The notes: generated from the sequence alone by a model not told the origin. Counted from the first letter of the stretch, positions 40,250 through 48,620 are shown. The stretch: 64,000 nucleotides of DNA from Herbidospora mongoliensis (GCF_001570545.1 NZ_BBXD01000015.1:1-64000); one strand, 5' to 3'. Made by a program: numbers and translations.

Positions 40250-41638
40250 TCAGTGTCCTGTGATCTTGTCGGCGATTCTGGCCAGCACGGACGTTCGGGG
40301 CACGCCGCCGGCCTCCCGGGCGTCGGCGAGCCGGTAGAGACGGTACATCGCGTGCACCCCCGTCCAGCGCAGGGGCTCCGGCTCCCACTTGCGGACCTTC
40401 CGGCCCACCCACGGGAGGGCGGTCAGGTCGGTGCCGCGGTCGAGGACGAGGTCGCGCAGGGTCCGTCCGGCCAGGTTGGTCGCGGTGACTCCGTGGCCGG
40501 TGTAGCCGCCGGCCCAGCCGAGCCCGGTCGACGGGTCGAGCCCCACGGTCGCGCACCAGTCGCGCGGCACGCCCAGCACCCCCGACCAGGCGTGCGCGAT
40601 CCTCGTCGACCGGGCGGCGGGGAAGAAGCCGAGCAGCAGCTGCCAGAGCGCGTCGACGGTCCAGCCGTGGGTGCGGCCCCGGTCGTCGACCTTGGAACCG
40701 TACAGATAGGGGCGTCCCCGGCCGCCGAAGGCGATGCGGTCGTCGGCGGTGCGCTGGGCGTACATGTAGTAGTGCGCGAAGTCGCCCAGGAGCTCGTGGC
40801 CCTGCCAGCCGACCTCGTCCCAGAAGCTCTGGGGGAGCGGCTCGGTCACGATCATGGAGCTGTTCATCGGCAGCCAGTCGCGGTGGTTGTCCTTCAGCGT
40901 CGCGGTGAACCCCTCGGTGCAGCGCAGCACCACGTCCGCGCGGACCGTGCCCCGCGCCGTCGTCACCCGGCCGGGCGCGATGCCCGTCACCTCGGTGCCC
41001 TCGTAGAGCTCGACCCCCAGGTCCTGTACGGCTCTCGCCAACCCCCTGGCCAGTTTCGCCGGCTGCACGCGGGCACAGTGGGGGCTCCAGGAGGCCGCCA
41101 GCGCCCCCTCGACCCGGATGTGTTCGTTGACCGGCACCACGGACACGTCCTTGGGACCCCAGCCCCAGGAGTGCTGCGCCTCGACCTCCTGCTCCAGCCG
41201 CAGCGCCTGGGCGGGGGTCCTGGCGACGTTGTAGACCCCGCCCTTCACGATGTCGGCGTCGATCCCCTCGGCCGCGCACACGGCGATGACCTCGTCAACG
41301 GAGGTGAACAGCTCCCGCTGGAACGCCCGCGCCGCGTCGGCGCCGTGGGTCTTGGCGTAGCGCTGCGGGCTCCCCGGGAGCAGCCCGGCCAGCCAGCCCC
41401 CGTTGCGGCCGGAGGCGCCGAACCCCGCGAACTCCTTCTCCAGGACGACCACGTGCAGCGACGGGTCGGCCTTGATCAGGTAGTACGCCGTCCACAGACC
41501 CGTGTAGCCGCCTCCGATGATCGCCACGTCGGCCCGCAGGTCGCCGCCGAGGCGGTGGGCGGGCTCGGGGACGCCGAGCCCCCGATACCAGTAGGAGACG
41601 TCACCGTTGGCGAAGGAATCGGAGAGCGGAGCGTTCAT
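40250..41638 (-). CDS. FAD-dependent amine/D-amino-acid oxidoreductase (DAO family)
   Basis: 462 residues. FAD-binding VAIIGGGYTGLWTAYYL (~residues 38-54), then VVLEKEFAGFGASGRNGGW, and a C-terminal GLGWAGGYTGHGVTATNLAGRTL that closes the flavin site. The pattern matches the DadA/glycine-oxidase/gamma-glutamylputrescine-oxidase-like branch. The ATG start is divergent from the ACT-GNAT gene. Expected product of an amine substrate would be an aldehyde or keto acid. Confidence 0.9.
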   Translation of the reverse strand: MNAPLSDSFANGDVSYWYRGLGVPEPAHRLGGDLRADVAIIGGGYTGLWTAYYLIKADPSLHVVVLEKEFAGFGASGRNGGWLAGLLPGSPQRYAKTHGADAARAFQRELFTSVDEVIAVCAAEGIDADIVKGGVYNVARTPAQALRLEQEVEAQHSWGWGPKDVSVVPVNEHIRVEGALAASWSPHCARVQPAKLARGLARAVQDLGVELYEGTEVTGIAPGRVTTARGTVRADVVLRCTEGFTATLKDNHRDWLPMNSSMIVTEPLPQSFWDEVGWQGHELLGDFAHYYMYAQRTADDRIAFGGRGRPYLYGSKVDDRGRTHGWTVDALWQLLLGFFPAARSTRIAHAWSGVLGVPRDWCATVGLDPSTGLGWAGGYTGHGVTATNLAGRTLRDLVLDRGTDLTALPWVGRKVRKWEPEPLRWTGVHAMYRLYRLADAREAGGVPRTSVLARIADKITGH

Positions 41639-41731
41639 AGGGCAATCCTGCTCTATTCGTCATCGACGGCGCATCTCACGACGGAACGCGTCGTCCAAGG
41701 GCAGGTAAGCCGCCGACATGCGAAGACTTAA

Positions 41732-41745
41732 CACGATTTGTCGTG
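41732..41745. promoter_or_regulatory. inverted repeat in divergent promoter region
   Basis: CACGA and TCGTG separated by four bases lie about midway between the divergent starts at 41638 and 41826. Confidence 0.3.
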
Positions 41746-41825
41746 ACGAAACGGGTGGCATACCCGCAAGTAGCACCTGTGTAACAACGCTCAGCCAGGC
41801 TGAGGCTCAGCGGAGGGAGAACGAC

Positions 41826-42857
41826 ATGGGGTTTCTGCGGATCAGGACGACGGTCGACGAACGTCCCGGGAGGCTGGCGTCACTGGCGTCGGCGCTCGCG
41901 GCCAAGGGCGGCAACATCCTGGGCCTGTCCGTGCAACCCGACTCCGACGGCACGGTCGACGAGTTCATCGCCGACATCCCGGCCTCGGCCGACGACGTGC
42001 GCGCCGCTCTTGAGGCGGCCGGCGGCCGCCGCGTGAGGGTCGTCCCGGCGACCGCGCACGAACTGACCGACGAGCCCACCCGGGTGCTGCTGCTGGCCGC
42101 GCGGCTGCGGGCGATGCCGTGGCGGCTCCCGGAGATCCTCGGCGAACTGCTGCGCGCCGACGACGCCCGCTGGGTGTTCGGCGCGGTACGCGGTGAGCTG
42201 CCCGACCCGACGCTGCTGGTGGTGCCGGTGGCGTCCCGGCGGGCGATCCGGCTGCGGCGTACCGGCCTGCCCTTCACCCTGACCGAGGCGGCCCGCGCCG
42301 CCGCGCTGGTCCGGCTGGCCCAGCCGCCGACCGACCCGGTCTCGGCCGAACGCGCCCTGGCGCTGGGTGACGGGACCGAGGTCCAGATCAGGTCGCTGGC
42401 CCCGATCTACCGCGAAGCCGTCCGCGACCTGCACGAACGCTGCTCTCCCGAGACCCGCAGGTTCCGCTACTTCACCTCGTCGCCGAGCCTGCCGCCGCGC
42501 GTCTTCGACCGGCTCTGCGACCGGTCGAAGGGCCACTCGCTGGTGGCCGGGCACGACGGCCAGGTGGTCGCGCTGGCGAGTCTCACCTTCGGCGCCGAAC
42601 CCGGCATCGCCGAGATGACCTTCCTGGTCGAGGACCGCTGGCAGGGCCGCGGCCTCGGCGCCGCCATGGCCCGGCTGCTGCTGGAGGAGGCCCGCGACCT
42701 GGGCCTGGCCGAAGTGAGAGCGACGTTGCTGTCGGACAACGCGCGCATGAGGAGTCTGCTGATCTCCCTCGGCGCCACGCTCGGCTACACCGAGGACCCC
42801 GGTGTGGTCGAAGCGAGGATCGCCGTGGGTGTGCTGGCGCAGGTCGTCCCGGCCTAG
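41826..42857 (+). CDS. ACT domain-GNAT acetyltransferase fusion
   Basis: 343 residues from ATG 41826, with GGAGGGA upstream. Residues ~1-75 form an ACT domain (LRIRTTVDERPGRLASLASAL, GGNILGLSVQPD). A middle ~110-residue stretch has no clear assignment. Residues ~185-335 form a GNAT acetyltransferase (IYREAVRDLHERCS, the acetyl-CoA loop VEDRWQGRGLGAAMARLLLE). The ACT domain suggests allosteric control by an amino acid, as in ACT-regulated lysine acetyltransferases. The acetylated target is unknown. Confidence 0.9.
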   Translation: MGFLRIRTTVDERPGRLASLASALAAKGGNILGLSVQPDSDGTVDEFIADIPASADDVRAALEAAGGRRVRVVPATAHELTDEPTRVLLLAARLRAMPWRLPEILGELLRADDARWVFGAVRGELPDPTLLVVPVASRRAIRLRRTGLPFTLTEAARAAALVRLAQPPTDPVSAERALALGDGTEVQIRSLAPIYREAVRDLHERCSPETRRFRYFTSSPSLPPRVFDRLCDRSKGHSLVAGHDGQVVALASLTFGAEPGIAEMTFLVEDRWQGRGLGAAMARLLLEEARDLGLAEVRATLLSDNARMRSLLISLGATLGYTEDPGVVEARIAVGVLAQVVPA

Positions 42858-42873
42858 ACCGCGTCACACGGAA

Positions 42874-42914
42874 CATTCCGGTCCGGGGCGGCTCAGGGGC
42901 CCCGGACCGGAATG
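42874..42914. terminator. strong bidirectional terminator
   Basis: A perfect 15-bp stem (CATTCCGGTCCGGGG / CCCCGGACCGGAATG) lies between convergent genes. Confidence 0.8.
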
Positions 42915-42915
42915 A

Positions 42916-43536
42916 TCACTTTCCGGGGTCGGGCGGCGCGCCCATCGCGTCGAGCCGGCGGTGGAGGCTCTCCAGGCTCTCCAGGACCTGGTTGATCATC
43001 CGCCGGTCTTCGCCGTGGCGGCGCAGGGTGTTCCTGATGACCTGGTCGCCGGGCTCGGTCAGCCTGTCGAGGATCGACCGGTCCATCGCGCCCTGGGCCT
43101 GCATGCGCTCGTCGAGGGCGTCTTCCACGACCTCGGGCGCGACGCCGGTCTCGGTGAGCGCCTGGACCGCGACGCCCTGCCCTTCGCGGAGGGTGGCCAG
43201 CAGGATGTGCTCGGTGCCGATGTGCTTGTCGTGCCGTCGCATGGCCTCCTGGTGCGCCAGACCGAGGATCTTCTTGGCGCGCGGCGTGAAGGGGATGTGG
43301 CCGATCGCCTCCGAGGGCGGCTCCTTGGGCCCGCCGGTCATGCGGACGACGGCGGTCCGCACCTGGTCGATCTCGACCCGGCATTCGGCCATCGCCTGGG
43401 CGGCCAGTCCCTGACCCTCCCGGACGAGCCCCAGCAGGATGTGCTCGGTGCCGATCCACGTGTGGTGCAGCGCTCGGGCCTCCTCGTTCGCGAGGATGAT
43501 CACTTGCCGGGCGCGGTCGGTGAAACGCTCGAACAC
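42916..43536 (-). CDS. ClpC N-domain-only protein (no AAA modules)
   Basis: 206 residues from GTG 43536 with GGAGG upstream; the longer open frame is shadow of the next gene. Two Clp_N repeats: FERFTDRARQVIILANEEAR with HTWIGTEHILLGLVREGQG, and HIPFTPRAKKILGLAHQEA with HIGTEHILLATLREGQG. The last ~55 residues are a charged helical tail. No Walker motifs, so it cannot unfold substrates. Resembles Mycobacterium ClpC2, an N-domain-only protein that binds ClpC1-targeting antibiotics. Could also be an adaptor for ClpC. Confidence 0.9.
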   Translation of the reverse strand: MFERFTDRARQVIILANEEARALHHTWIGTEHILLGLVREGQGLAAQAMAECRVEIDQVRTAVVRMTGGPKEPPSEAIGHIPFTPRAKKILGLAHQEAMRRHDKHIGTEHILLATLREGQGVAVQALTETGVAPEVVEDALDERMQAQGAMDRSILDRLTEPGDQVIRNTLRRHGEDRRMINQVLESLESLHRRLDAMGAPPDPGK

Positions 43537-43555
43537 GGGCGGCCTCCGTGTGAGA

Positions 43556-43576
43556 AGTGGGGGAACTGCCCCCACT
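43556..43576 (-). terminator. hairpin between GNAT and ClpC-N genes
   Basis: An 8-bp perfect stem (AGTGGGGG / CCCCCACT, loop AACTG) covers the GNAT stop codon and precedes the SD of the next gene. It has a weak pyrimidine tail on the minus strand. Confidence 0.4.
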
Positions 43577-44081
43577 ATGCGCCGGAAACGGCGGGCGCGC
43601 GAAGCGTATAGACGTGAACGGGGCCGTGCTCGCCCTTGCGGGTTCTGGTGCGGATCATGCCCAGCTTCTCCGCGAGCCGCTGCGACGCGGTGTTGGCGGC
43701 GTCGGTCTCCGCCACGACCTCGGGAGCGCCTCTGATGGTGAAGGCGAAGTCGACGACCAGCCGGGCGGCCTCCAGGGCCAGCCCCTTCCCCTGCCACTTC
43801 GGATCTACGCTGTAAAGGAGCTCGGCCGCGTGATCGTCGGTGGTCCGCAGGCCGCACACACCGATCTCGTGCCCGTGGACGATCGCCCAGAGCCCGTAGC
43901 CGTGCGAGGCGAAGTCCTCCCCGCTGTCGCCGACGATCTCGGCCACCAGCTCCACGGTGACGAGTGCGTCGTCGAAGAGGTGCCGCCGCACGCTCGGCTC
44001 GTTCCAGTGGACCAGGAGCCAGGGAGCGTCGGGCGGCGCGATCGGCCGGAGCCTCAACCGGTCTCCGCGCAACTCGGTCAT
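43575..44081 (-). CDS. GNAT family N-acetyltransferase (RimJ-like)
   Basis: 168 residues from ATG 44081. The sequence MTELRGDRLRLRPIAPPDAP and the acetyl-CoA loop VDPKWQGKGLALEAARLVVDFAF fit the RimJ/RimL-like GNAT clade, which acetylates ribosomal N-termini or small molecules. The divergent gene begins only 24 bases away, so the promoters overlap. Its start codon sits within the promoter region of that gene. Confidence 0.85.
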   Translation of the reverse strand: MTELRGDRLRLRPIAPPDAPWLLVHWNEPSVRRHLFDDALVTVELVAEIVGDSGEDFASHGYGLWAIVHGHEIGVCGLRTTDDHAAELLYSVDPKWQGKGLALEAARLVVDFAFTIRGAPEVVAETDAANTASQRLAEKLGMIRTRTRKGEHGPVHVYTLRAPAVSGA

Positions 44082-44104
44082 GCGGGCAAGGGTATGACTT
44101 CGAC

Positions 44105-44839
44105 GTGAACCTTGATGAGGCTGCCCGGCAGCTTTACACACTGTCGCCTGGGGAGTTCACCGCCGCCAGGAACCGGCTGGTCAAGGAGACCGGCGACAAG
44201 GAGATCGGCAGGCTGCGCAAACCCACCGTCCTGGCGTGGGCGGTCAACCAGGTGGTCCGCTCCCACCCCGACGAGGTGGCCGAACTGCTGACGGTGGGGG
44301 AGGAGATGCGGGCCGCCTGGGCCACCGGCGACGGCGACGCCCTCGCGGCGCTGGCGCCCCGCCGGGCCGCCGCCGTGTCGAAGGTCTCCCGGCTGGCGCT
44401 GAAGGTCGCCTCGGGGAAGCTGGCGCCCGCCGAGCTGGAACAGACCCTCGACGCCGCCGTCATCGACGCCGACGCGGCCGCCCAGGTCCGCTCGGGCCGG
44501 CTGGCGGGGGCCCTGAGTTACAGCGGCTTCGTGCCCACCGCCGTCCCTCCTTCTTCTGTACGCCCTTCTTCCGCACGCAAGAAGCAGCCTCCGGCCGAAT
44601 CCACCGAGCGGGCCGAAGCCGTGGCGGCCGCGCGGAAGCGCCACGCGGAGTGGGCCGGGCAACTGGGACCGGCCGTCGCCGAACGCGACGAGGCGATCGA
44701 GGCCGTGGCCGAGGCGGAGCGCGCGCTCACGGAGGCGCGGAAACGGGCCTCGGCGGCGGAGCGGCGCTACGAGGTGGTGAGACGGGAGGAGACCAAGGCC
44801 CGGCAGGCGCTCGACGCGGAACAGGCTAAGGGCGGATGA
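44105..44839 (+). CDS. uncharacterised Ala/Glu-rich coiled-coil protein, leaderless
   Basis: 244 residues from GTG 44105. TATGAC ends exactly six bases upstream and there is no SD, pointing to a leaderless transcript. N-terminal half: DEAARQLYTLSPGEFTAARN, then KPTVLAWAVNQVVRSHPDEV, a pattern I associate with unnamed actinobacterial proteins. The middle is Pro/Ser rich. The C-terminal ~80 residues are a highly charged coiled coil (AEAERALTEARKRASAAERR). Function is unknown. It ends inside the convergent dehydrogenase gene by 14 bases. Confidence 0.75.
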   Translation: MNLDEAARQLYTLSPGEFTAARNRLVKETGDKEIGRLRKPTVLAWAVNQVVRSHPDEVAELLTVGEEMRAAWATGDGDALAALAPRRAAAVSKVSRLALKVASGKLAPAELEQTLDAAVIDADAAAQVRSGRLAGALSYSGFVPTAVPPSSVRPSSARKKQPPAESTERAEAVAAARKRHAEWAGQLGPAVAERDEAIEAVAEAERALTEARKRASAAERRYEVVRREETKARQALDAEQAKGG

Positions 44840-45782
44840 CCACTCGCCCACGGGGCCTCCGCGCGACCGCCGCGTACGCGTCCCCGGCCTCCGGCAGGCT
44901 GAAGTCGCAGGCGATGCGCGGTGGCCGGAAGTCGCCCGCCTCCAGGTAGGGCGTGAACCGGGACAGCAGTTCGGCGCACCTGACCGCGTCGAGCCGACGG
45001 CTGTCGGAGCCCAGCATGCGCGCCTCCCGGTGGTAGAAGTCGATCAGATCGAGGGTGACGGTACGCGTCCCGATCGCGCTGATGACGACGAGCCGTCCCC
45101 GCCGGGCCAGTGAGTCGAGCGCGGCGGGCGTGGTGACGCCGCCGACCGCGTCGTACACCACGTCGGCCCCCGCGCCGCCGGTGAGCCGCCGCACCTCGGC
45201 GCCGGTGTCGTCGTCCAACGGCACGAAGTGGTCGACGGGGGCGTGGTCCGCCGGCGCCGTCCGGTCGACGCCGATGACCCTGGCTCCCCGGACCCTGGCG
45301 ATCTGCGCCACCGCCGAGCCGACACCGCCGCCGACCCCGAACACCGCGATCGTCTCGCCCTTCTCCAGCAGGGCGGTCTCCACGGCGCCGAGCCAGCCGA
45401 CCACGAAGGGCACCCCCAGGACCGCCGCCTCGGCGAAGCTGAGCCGCTCGGGCTTGCGGACCAACGCGGCGCTCGGCACGCCGACGAGCTCGGCGTGCGT
45501 GCCGTCGCGGCTGAACCCCACGTCGCCGCCGGTCCCGTAGACCTCGGCGCCGATCCAGTCGCGCGGGCCGCCCACGACCACCCCGGCGAAGTCCCGCCCG
45601 GGGATCCGGGGCAGCACGGTGCCCTCCATGTCGCCGGTGACGTTCTTCAGGTCCGACGGGTTGACCGAGGCCGCTTTGACGGCCACCAGGGCCTCACCGC
45701 CGCCGATGTCGGGATCGGTGACGTCGGCGAGGGTCAGGACCTCTTCCGGCGGCCCGAACCGGGTGAACCGGAGAGCGCGCAT
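44826..45782 (-). CDS. zinc-independent MDR quinone oxidoreductase
   Basis: 318 residues. The N-terminal GroES-like domain starts MRALRFTRFGPPEEVLTLAD; NADP-binding loop AVFGVGGGVGSAVAQIARVRGARVIGVD (AxxGxGxxG type) is at ~140-165; VVYDAVGG follows. There are no zinc-ligand cysteines, so it is in the QOR branch. Last gene of a four-gene minus-strand cluster with the ring-cleavage dioxygenase. Could reduce an aromatic or unsaturated intermediate. Confidence 0.88.
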   Translation of the reverse strand: MRALRFTRFGPPEEVLTLADVTDPDIGGGEALVAVKAASVNPSDLKNVTGDMEGTVLPRIPGRDFAGVVVGGPRDWIGAEVYGTGGDVGFSRDGTHAELVGVPSAALVRKPERLSFAEAAVLGVPFVVGWLGAVETALLEKGETIAVFGVGGGVGSAVAQIARVRGARVIGVDRTAPADHAPVDHFVPLDDDTGAEVRRLTGGAGADVVYDAVGGVTTPAALDSLARRGRLVVISAIGTRTVTLDLIDFYHREARMLGSDSRRLDAVRCAELLSRFTPYLEAGDFRPPRIACDFSLPEAGDAYAAVARRPRGRVVIRP

Positions 45783-45783
45783 G

Positions 45784-46323
45784 TCACGACCCCTCCCGCG
45801 GCATGGAGATCCGGGCGTGGGCGTCGACGTCGACCTGGAGCGCGTTGAGCATCAGCGCCAGGCCGGCCCAGTGCGCGACGACCATCAGCAGTTCGACGGT
45901 GGCCTCGGTGCCCAGCGCCTGGTGGACCTGGTCGAAGACGTCGGCGTGGACGTGCCCGGTGTTGACCAGCTCCGTGGTCAGCCGCAGCGCGGCCAGTTCG
46001 ACGTCGTCGAAGGTCGCCGACAGGCCGTCGGCCAGCGCCGCGAGCTCGGCGGTCGAGACGCCGGCCCGCTCGGCGACGCCGGTGTGCTGGGCGATCTCAT
46101 ACCGGCTGTCCATCAGGTGGGCGGTGCGCAGGATGACCAGCTCCCGCAGCCGCTCGGGCAGGACGCGGCTGGTGAGGTGCTCCCGCCCGGCGGCCATCCA
46201 GCCCGTGAAGACCCGGTCGGCGTTGGCCAGCGCGCGGTAGACGTTCAGCGCGCCGCGTTCGGCGGCCAGGGCGCGTGCCTCGCCGGAAAGGGTGTCGATG
46301 TCGCGGTAGGCGATCCTGGTCAC
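45784..46323 (-). CDS. carboxymuconolactone decarboxylase-family protein, copy 2
   Basis: 179 residues from GTG 46323, overlapping copy 1 by GTGA. The core RLRELVILRTAHLMDSRYEIAQHTGVAERAGVST holds the conserved Glu, Arg and His of the CMD fold. The Cys-x2-Cys of AhpD is missing, so peroxidase activity is unlikely. About 35% identical by eye to the following copy in sequence order. It is likely to process a ring-cleavage product or a related lactone. Confidence 0.88.
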   Translation of the reverse strand: MTRIAYRDIDTLSGEARALAAERGALNVYRALANADRVFTGWMAAGREHLTSRVLPERLRELVILRTAHLMDSRYEIAQHTGVAERAGVSTAELAALADGLSATFDDVELAALRLTTELVNTGHVHADVFDQVHQALGTEATVELLMVVAHWAGLALMLNALQVDVDAHARISMPREGS

Positions 46324-46811
46324 GGCGCTCCCAATCGTGCGTGCTCGTCGACGTCCAGGTCGACGGCGTTGAGGATCAACGCCAGCCCGTAGTAGAGGTT
46401 CACCAGCAGCACCAGTTCGGTGACGGCCTCGGTGCCGAGCGCCGCGTGGGCCTTGTCGAAGGTGGCGTCCCGCACCTCGTGGGTGGTGCACAGTTCGTCC
46501 ACGAGATCGAGCGCGGCCCTCTCGGTGGGGTCGGGGTCCTCGGTCGCCCCGGCCTGTCGGGCGGGGCCGAGATGCTGAGCGGTCTCGTACGCCGAACCCC
46601 GAAGTTCGGCGACCCGCAGGATGACCCTCTCCCGCAGGCGGGGCGGGAACGTCGGGCTGTCCAGGAACTGGTCGGTCATCCTGGCCCACCCGTCGCACAC
46701 CGCCGGGGCGTTGGCGATCAGCCGGAACACGTTGAGCTCGCCACGGCGCGCCATGAACTCCCGGAACGGTTCCGGCGCGTGATCGACAGGGGCGAGCGGA
46801 AGGCGGGACAT
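46320..46811 (-). CDS. carboxymuconolactone decarboxylase-family protein, copy 1
   Basis: 163 residues from ATG 46811, which shares a base with the stop of the dioxygenase gene. The core RLRERVILRVAELRGSAYETAQHLGPARQAG matches the family; again there is no Cys-x2-Cys. Tandem placement with copy 2 points to duplication or to two subunits of one complex. Confidence 0.88.
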   Translation of the reverse strand: MSRLPLAPVDHAPEPFREFMARRGELNVFRLIANAPAVCDGWARMTDQFLDSPTFPPRLRERVILRVAELRGSAYETAQHLGPARQAGATEDPDPTERAALDLVDELCTTHEVRDATFDKAHAALGTEAVTELVLLVNLYYGLALILNAVDLDVDEHARLGAP

Positions 46812-47680
46812 CAGCCCGGGCTCAGGGTGAAGGTCCAGCCGAGGGTCTGGAACGGCTCGTCGACCTGGGTGCCGTCGGGGGCGGTGCCCGGTTCGTGCTG
46901 GACGAAATCGGCAACCAGCGACCGCTTCGCCGCGAAGACGGCGTCCTGGTCCAGGTAGGGATCGTCACGCCGGAACAGCATGGTGATCAGTGGCTGGAAA
47001 CCGTCGGCGTGCAGCCAGAAGTGGATGTGCTCGGGCCTCATCGGCGACCGCTCGGCGGCCCGGATGATCTCCCCGCACGGCCCGTCGGTCGGCACCGGGT
47101 AGTAGCGCGGCACGATCGACCGGTACCAGAACCGTCCGTCGTCGTCGGTGGTCATCAGCGCCCGCATGGCGAGCCGGCCGTGCAGCTTCTCCTCCTGCTG
47201 TACGTCGTAGTGACCGTCCCCGTCGCTGTGCCAGGTGTCCACCTTCACCCCGGACAGGGGCTCGCCGTCCTGGCCGACGACCCGGCCGGTGAAGAACAGC
47301 GGCATGCCCGGGACCCCGCCGGAGATGTCGGCGCCGTTGGGCGCGGTCGGGCGGCCTTCGACGTAGAAGGGGCCGAGGAGGGTGCTGTCGGTGGTGTGGG
47401 GCCCGTGGTGGTCGTTGATCAGGTCGACCAGGACGCTCAGCCCGAGGATGTCGGACAGCAGCACGTACTCATGGCGGGTGGCGGTGGTGATCTTGCCGAC
47501 CCGCTCCAGGAAGTCCATCGCGGTGAACCACTCGTCGCCGGTGAGGCGTGTCTCCCGGGCGAAGTCGTGCAGGTGCCGCACCAGGTCGACGAACAACTCC
47601 CGGGTGCGGGCGTCGTGACAGCCCTCGAAGGTGCTCTGCACCTCCTTGGTGATCGTGTCCTCGGTCAGGTCGATCGACAT
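46811..47680 (-). CDS. intradiol ring-cleavage dioxygenase (hydroxyquinol/catechol 1,2-type)
   Basis: 289 residues from ATG. N-terminal dimerisation helices (FEGCHDARTRELFVDLVRHLHDFAR) precede the beta-sandwich domain. Fe(III) ligands can be read as Tyr in STLLGPFYVEGRP, Tyr in RSIVPRYYPVPTDGP, and two His in RPEHIHFWLHADG. VKVDTWHSDGDGHYDVQ is the usual core strand. The length fits hydroxyquinol 1,2-dioxygenase better than short catechol enzymes, but the substrate is not proven. First gene of the cluster. Confidence 0.9.
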   Translation of the reverse strand: MSIDLTEDTITKEVQSTFEGCHDARTRELFVDLVRHLHDFARETRLTGDEWFTAMDFLERVGKITTATRHEYVLLSDILGLSVLVDLINDHHGPHTTDSTLLGPFYVEGRPTAPNGADISGGVPGMPLFFTGRVVGQDGEPLSGVKVDTWHSDGDGHYDVQQEEKLHGRLAMRALMTTDDDGRFWYRSIVPRYYPVPTDGPCGEIIRAAERSPMRPEHIHFWLHADGFQPLITMLFRRDDPYLDQDAVFAAKRSLVADFVQHEPGTAPDGTQVDEPFQTLGWTFTLSPG

Positions 47681-47838
47681 GATCCCCTCCCTCCTCTTCG
47701 GACCTCTTCATCGACACTAACCCCAGGTCAGATCGGGTTTCTTGGCGGAGAGGGCCGCCGGGCAAAGGCCACGGCAACCTCGGGCGGGAGGGGATGCAAC
47801 GGAGGCCGGACACCGTCAAGGCCGCGTCCGGGGCCGGC

Positions 47839-47873
47839 GCCGCCCCGGGAAATCCCGGATTTACCGGGGCGGC
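47839..47873 (-). terminator. hairpin downstream of pgl
   Basis: GCCGCCCCGG and CCGGGGCGGC form a 10-bp stem eight bases beyond the pgl stop; no clear T-run. Confidence 0.4.
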
Positions 47874-47880
47874 CCGATCG

Positions 47881-48609
47881 TCACTGTCCGGGGATCTCGG
47901 CGGCGGCGGCGCGGTCGAGGAGGAACAGGGTCTTCTCCACGCCCCGCGCGCCCGCCGCCGGGGCCGAGAGCTGGTCGCAGGTCAGCCCGAGGCGCACCGC
48001 CGCGGCCTTCTCCGCGCCGGACGCGATCACCCACACCTCCCGGGCGGCCTGGATCGCCGGGAAGGTCAGCGAGACGCGCGTGGGCGGCGGCTTGGGGGAG
48101 TCGTGGACGGCCACCGCCATCCGGTCGGACACCTGGAGGGCGGCGTGGCCGGGGAACAGCGATGCCACGTGAGAGTCGGGCCCCATGCCCAGCATCAGCA
48201 CGTCGAACTCCGGGGCCGACCCCAGGTTCGCGGCGTACCGCTCGGCGGCCTCCTCAGGCGTCAGGCCGGAGTCGGAGGCGGCCATGGGGTGAACCCGCTT
48301 GGGGTCGAGGTCGACGGCGTCCAGGAGGGCCTCACGGGCCTGCTTCTCGTTGCGGTCGGGGGAGCCGGCGGGGACGAACCGCTCGTCGCCCCACCAGACG
48401 TCCAGCGACCGCCAGTCGACCGCGTCGCGGGCCGGGGAGGCGGCCACGGCGGCCAGGGTGGCGATCCCGACGGTCCCGCCGGTCAGCACCACCGACGCGG
48501 TTCCACGTTCGGCCTGGACGTCGACCAGCCGGGTGATCAACCGAGCCGCCACGGCCTGGGCCAGCACGCCCGGATCCCGGTGCACCAGAACAGTGGGGAC
48601 TGCGCTCAC
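47881..48609 (-). CDS. pgl: 6-phosphogluconolactonase
   Basis: 242 residues from GTG with GGAGGT upstream. Core motifs: VVLTGGTVGIATLAAVA, SLDVWWGDERFVPAGSPDRNEKQAREALL, and DVLMLGMGPDSHVASLFPGH. It hydrolyses 6-phosphogluconolactone made by Zwf. Its SD lies within the tail of the terminator that follows opcA, so expression depends on read-through or a separate promoter. Confidence 0.94.
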   Translation of the reverse strand: MSAVPTVLVHRDPGVLAQAVAARLITRLVDVQAERGTASVVLTGGTVGIATLAAVAASPARDAVDWRSLDVWWGDERFVPAGSPDRNEKQAREALLDAVDLDPKRVHPMAASDSGLTPEEAAERYAANLGSAPEFDVLMLGMGPDSHVASLFPGHAALQVSDRMAVAVHDSPKPPPTRVSLTFPAIQAAREVWVIASGAEKAAAVRLGLTCDQLSAPAAGARGVEKTLFLLDRAAAAEIPGQ

Positions 48610-48620
48610 GACGTACCTCC

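Noticed and set aside
42916-43857. 313-residue ClpC-N protein with N-terminal extension
   Set aside because: The extra residues are a shadow of the GNAT gene; the Clp_N repeat begins immediately after GTG 43536, which has an SD.
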